Source of the DNA: Acidimicrobiaceae bacterium
GTDB taxonomy: Bacteria; Actinomycetota; Acidimicrobiia; Acidimicrobiales; RAAP-2
Assembly (NCBI GenBank): GCA_030838245.1
Contig: JAUTXB010000298.1
Coordinates: 1 to 6,161, forward strand
Direction of reading: 5' to 3'
DNA: 6,161 nucleotides
This document shows, piece by piece, positions 5,426 to 6,161 of this stretch (positions within the stretch are counted from its first letter, which is position 1; the number at the start of each line of letters is the position of its first letter). Position numbers and translations under genes: made by a program. The notes under the pieces were generated by a model, which searched no databases, was not told where the DNA came from, and saw only the letters and a program-made list of their open reading frames with translations.

Positions 5426-6161
5426 TCACCGCCCCCGAAAGGCGGACGGTCGGCGTTCTACGAACGATGCGATTCCCTCGGTGGCGTCCTCTGTCCTGGT
5501 CACCAGCTCTTGGGCCATGGACTCCTCGAAGAAAGCCGAGGTCCGGTCCCCGTCGAGGGAGCGGTTGAGCAAGCGCTTGGCCAAACCCAAGGCTACCGTC
5601 GGGCCCTGAGCCAACCGGGAGGCCAGCTCCCCGACGGCGGTGTCGAAGTCGGTGGCGGGCACCACCCGGTTGACCATCCCCAGGGAGAAGGCGTCGGCTG
5701 CGCTCAAGCGTTCACCCAGGAGGACCAACTCCTTGGCCCGTTGCATGCCGATCAGCCGGGGCAGCAGGTACGCACCGCCTCCGTCTGGGAGCAGGCCTCG
5801 CCGCACGAAGACTTCGATGAAGCTGGCTTCCTCAACGGCCACGACGAGGTCGCAGGCCAAGGCCAGGTGCGCTCCGATACCCGCCGCGGTGCCGTTCACC
5901 GCGGCGATGACCGGTTTCTGACAGTCGAGGACCGATGCGATCAGGCGCTGGGCCCCCTCGGCGATCGTTCGCATGATCGTGCCCGTCGGTTGATCGACGC
6001 CGGCCACCGCGTCGTCAGCCCCGGATTGAGGGACCCGAAGATCGGCTCCGGTACAGAAGTGCTTGCCGGTGGCGCCGATGACCACAGTGCGGACTGACGC
6101 CTCGACGTCGGCGCGGTGGAGCAATCCGATGATCGCGTCGTGGAGGTCAGCCGTGATGGCG
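5426..6161 (-). CDS. Enoyl-CoA hydratase/isomerase (crotonase family), N-terminus off the window
   Basis: A crotonase-fold enzyme acting on CoA thioesters, probably as 2-enoyl-CoA hydratase or an isomerase. The frame is open to the right edge and gives 244 residues; about 15-30 N-terminal residues are missing relative to the usual 255-275. A TTG at 6124 is not the real start, since family sequence continues upstream (AITADLHDAIIGLLHRADVE). Both oxyanion-hole segments are present: HFCTGADLRV (34-43) and AAVNGTAAGIGAHLALACDL (86-105). The region FVRRGLLPDGGGAYLLPRLIG (118-138) has Asp126 after the proline. Aligned to rat hydratase, Glu164 is matched by Glu144 of the fragment, while rat Glu144 is replaced by Phe118. 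The C-terminus FVERRPSAFRGR is the usual crotonase ending, so the TGA at 5428-5426 is a natural stop. Probably the first visible gene of the - strand operon with the P450 and ligase. Confidence 0.93.
   Translation of the reverse strand, partial: AITADLHDAIIGLLHRADVEASVRTVVIGATGKHFCTGADLRVPQSGADDAVAGVDQPTGTIMRTIAEGAQRLIASVLDCQKPVIAAVNGTAAGIGAHLALACDLVVAVEEASFIEVFVRRGLLPDGGGAYLLPRLIGMQRAKELVLLGERLSAADAFSLGMVNRVVPATDFDTAVGELASRLAQGPTVALGLAKRLLNRSLDGDRTSAFFEESMAQELVTRTEDATEGIASFVERRPSAFRGR

Noticed and set aside
5384..6097. 237-codon open frame on the + strand across the crotonase
   Set aside because: It lies antisense to a well-supported crotonase; its Gly/Gln/Asp-rich translation looks like a mirror of the real gene.

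Overview
The window is GC-rich (roughly two thirds G+C by eye), gene-dense, and has short or overlapping gene junctions. Both the codon usage and the gene content (FadD-type ligases, a FadE-type dehydrogenase, an EchA-type crotonase, a soluble class I P450 and a GntR/FCD regulator) point to an actinobacterium (Actinomycetota) with a lipid, sterol or aromatic-acid catabolic lifestyle. That placement is inference from gene style, not from a marker gene.

Layout. The left arm is on the + strand. It holds the C-terminal third of an AMP-forming acyl-CoA ligase (1-539, cut by the window edge), then after 4 bp a complete acyl-CoA dehydrogenase (544-1791), then after 80 bp a GntR/FCD transcriptional regulator (1872-2612). 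The right arm is on the - strand. In reading order it holds an enoyl-CoA hydratase/isomerase (5426-6161, its N-terminus off the right edge), a cytochrome P450 (4092-5363) and a second, complete AMP-forming acyl-CoA ligase (2617-4095). P450 and ligase overlap by 4 nt. The two arms converge at 2613-2616, and an 11+11 bp palindrome covers this junction. No gene-free stretch exceeds about 80 bp. I see no tRNA, rRNA, CRISPR array, insertion sequence or integrase.

How the genes could work together (inference). A P450 can oxidise an unactivated carbon, an acyl-CoA ligase makes a CoA thioester from the resulting or pre-existing acid, an acyl-CoA dehydrogenase adds the alpha,beta double bond, and a crotonase hydrates or isomerises it. 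This is the same order of steps as actinobacterial sterol side-chain degradation and other peripheral acid pathways. The hydroxyacyl-CoA dehydrogenase, the thiolase and a P450 redox partner are not in the window. The GntR protein is the obvious local candidate regulator. The substrate cannot be read from this sequence.

I found no clearly novel system. The points most worth a second look are the convergent-junction palindrome, a degenerate P-loop in the complete ligase, a crotonase active site with only one of the two classical hydratase glutamates, a diverged FCD metal site, and a possible leaderless start for the regulator.
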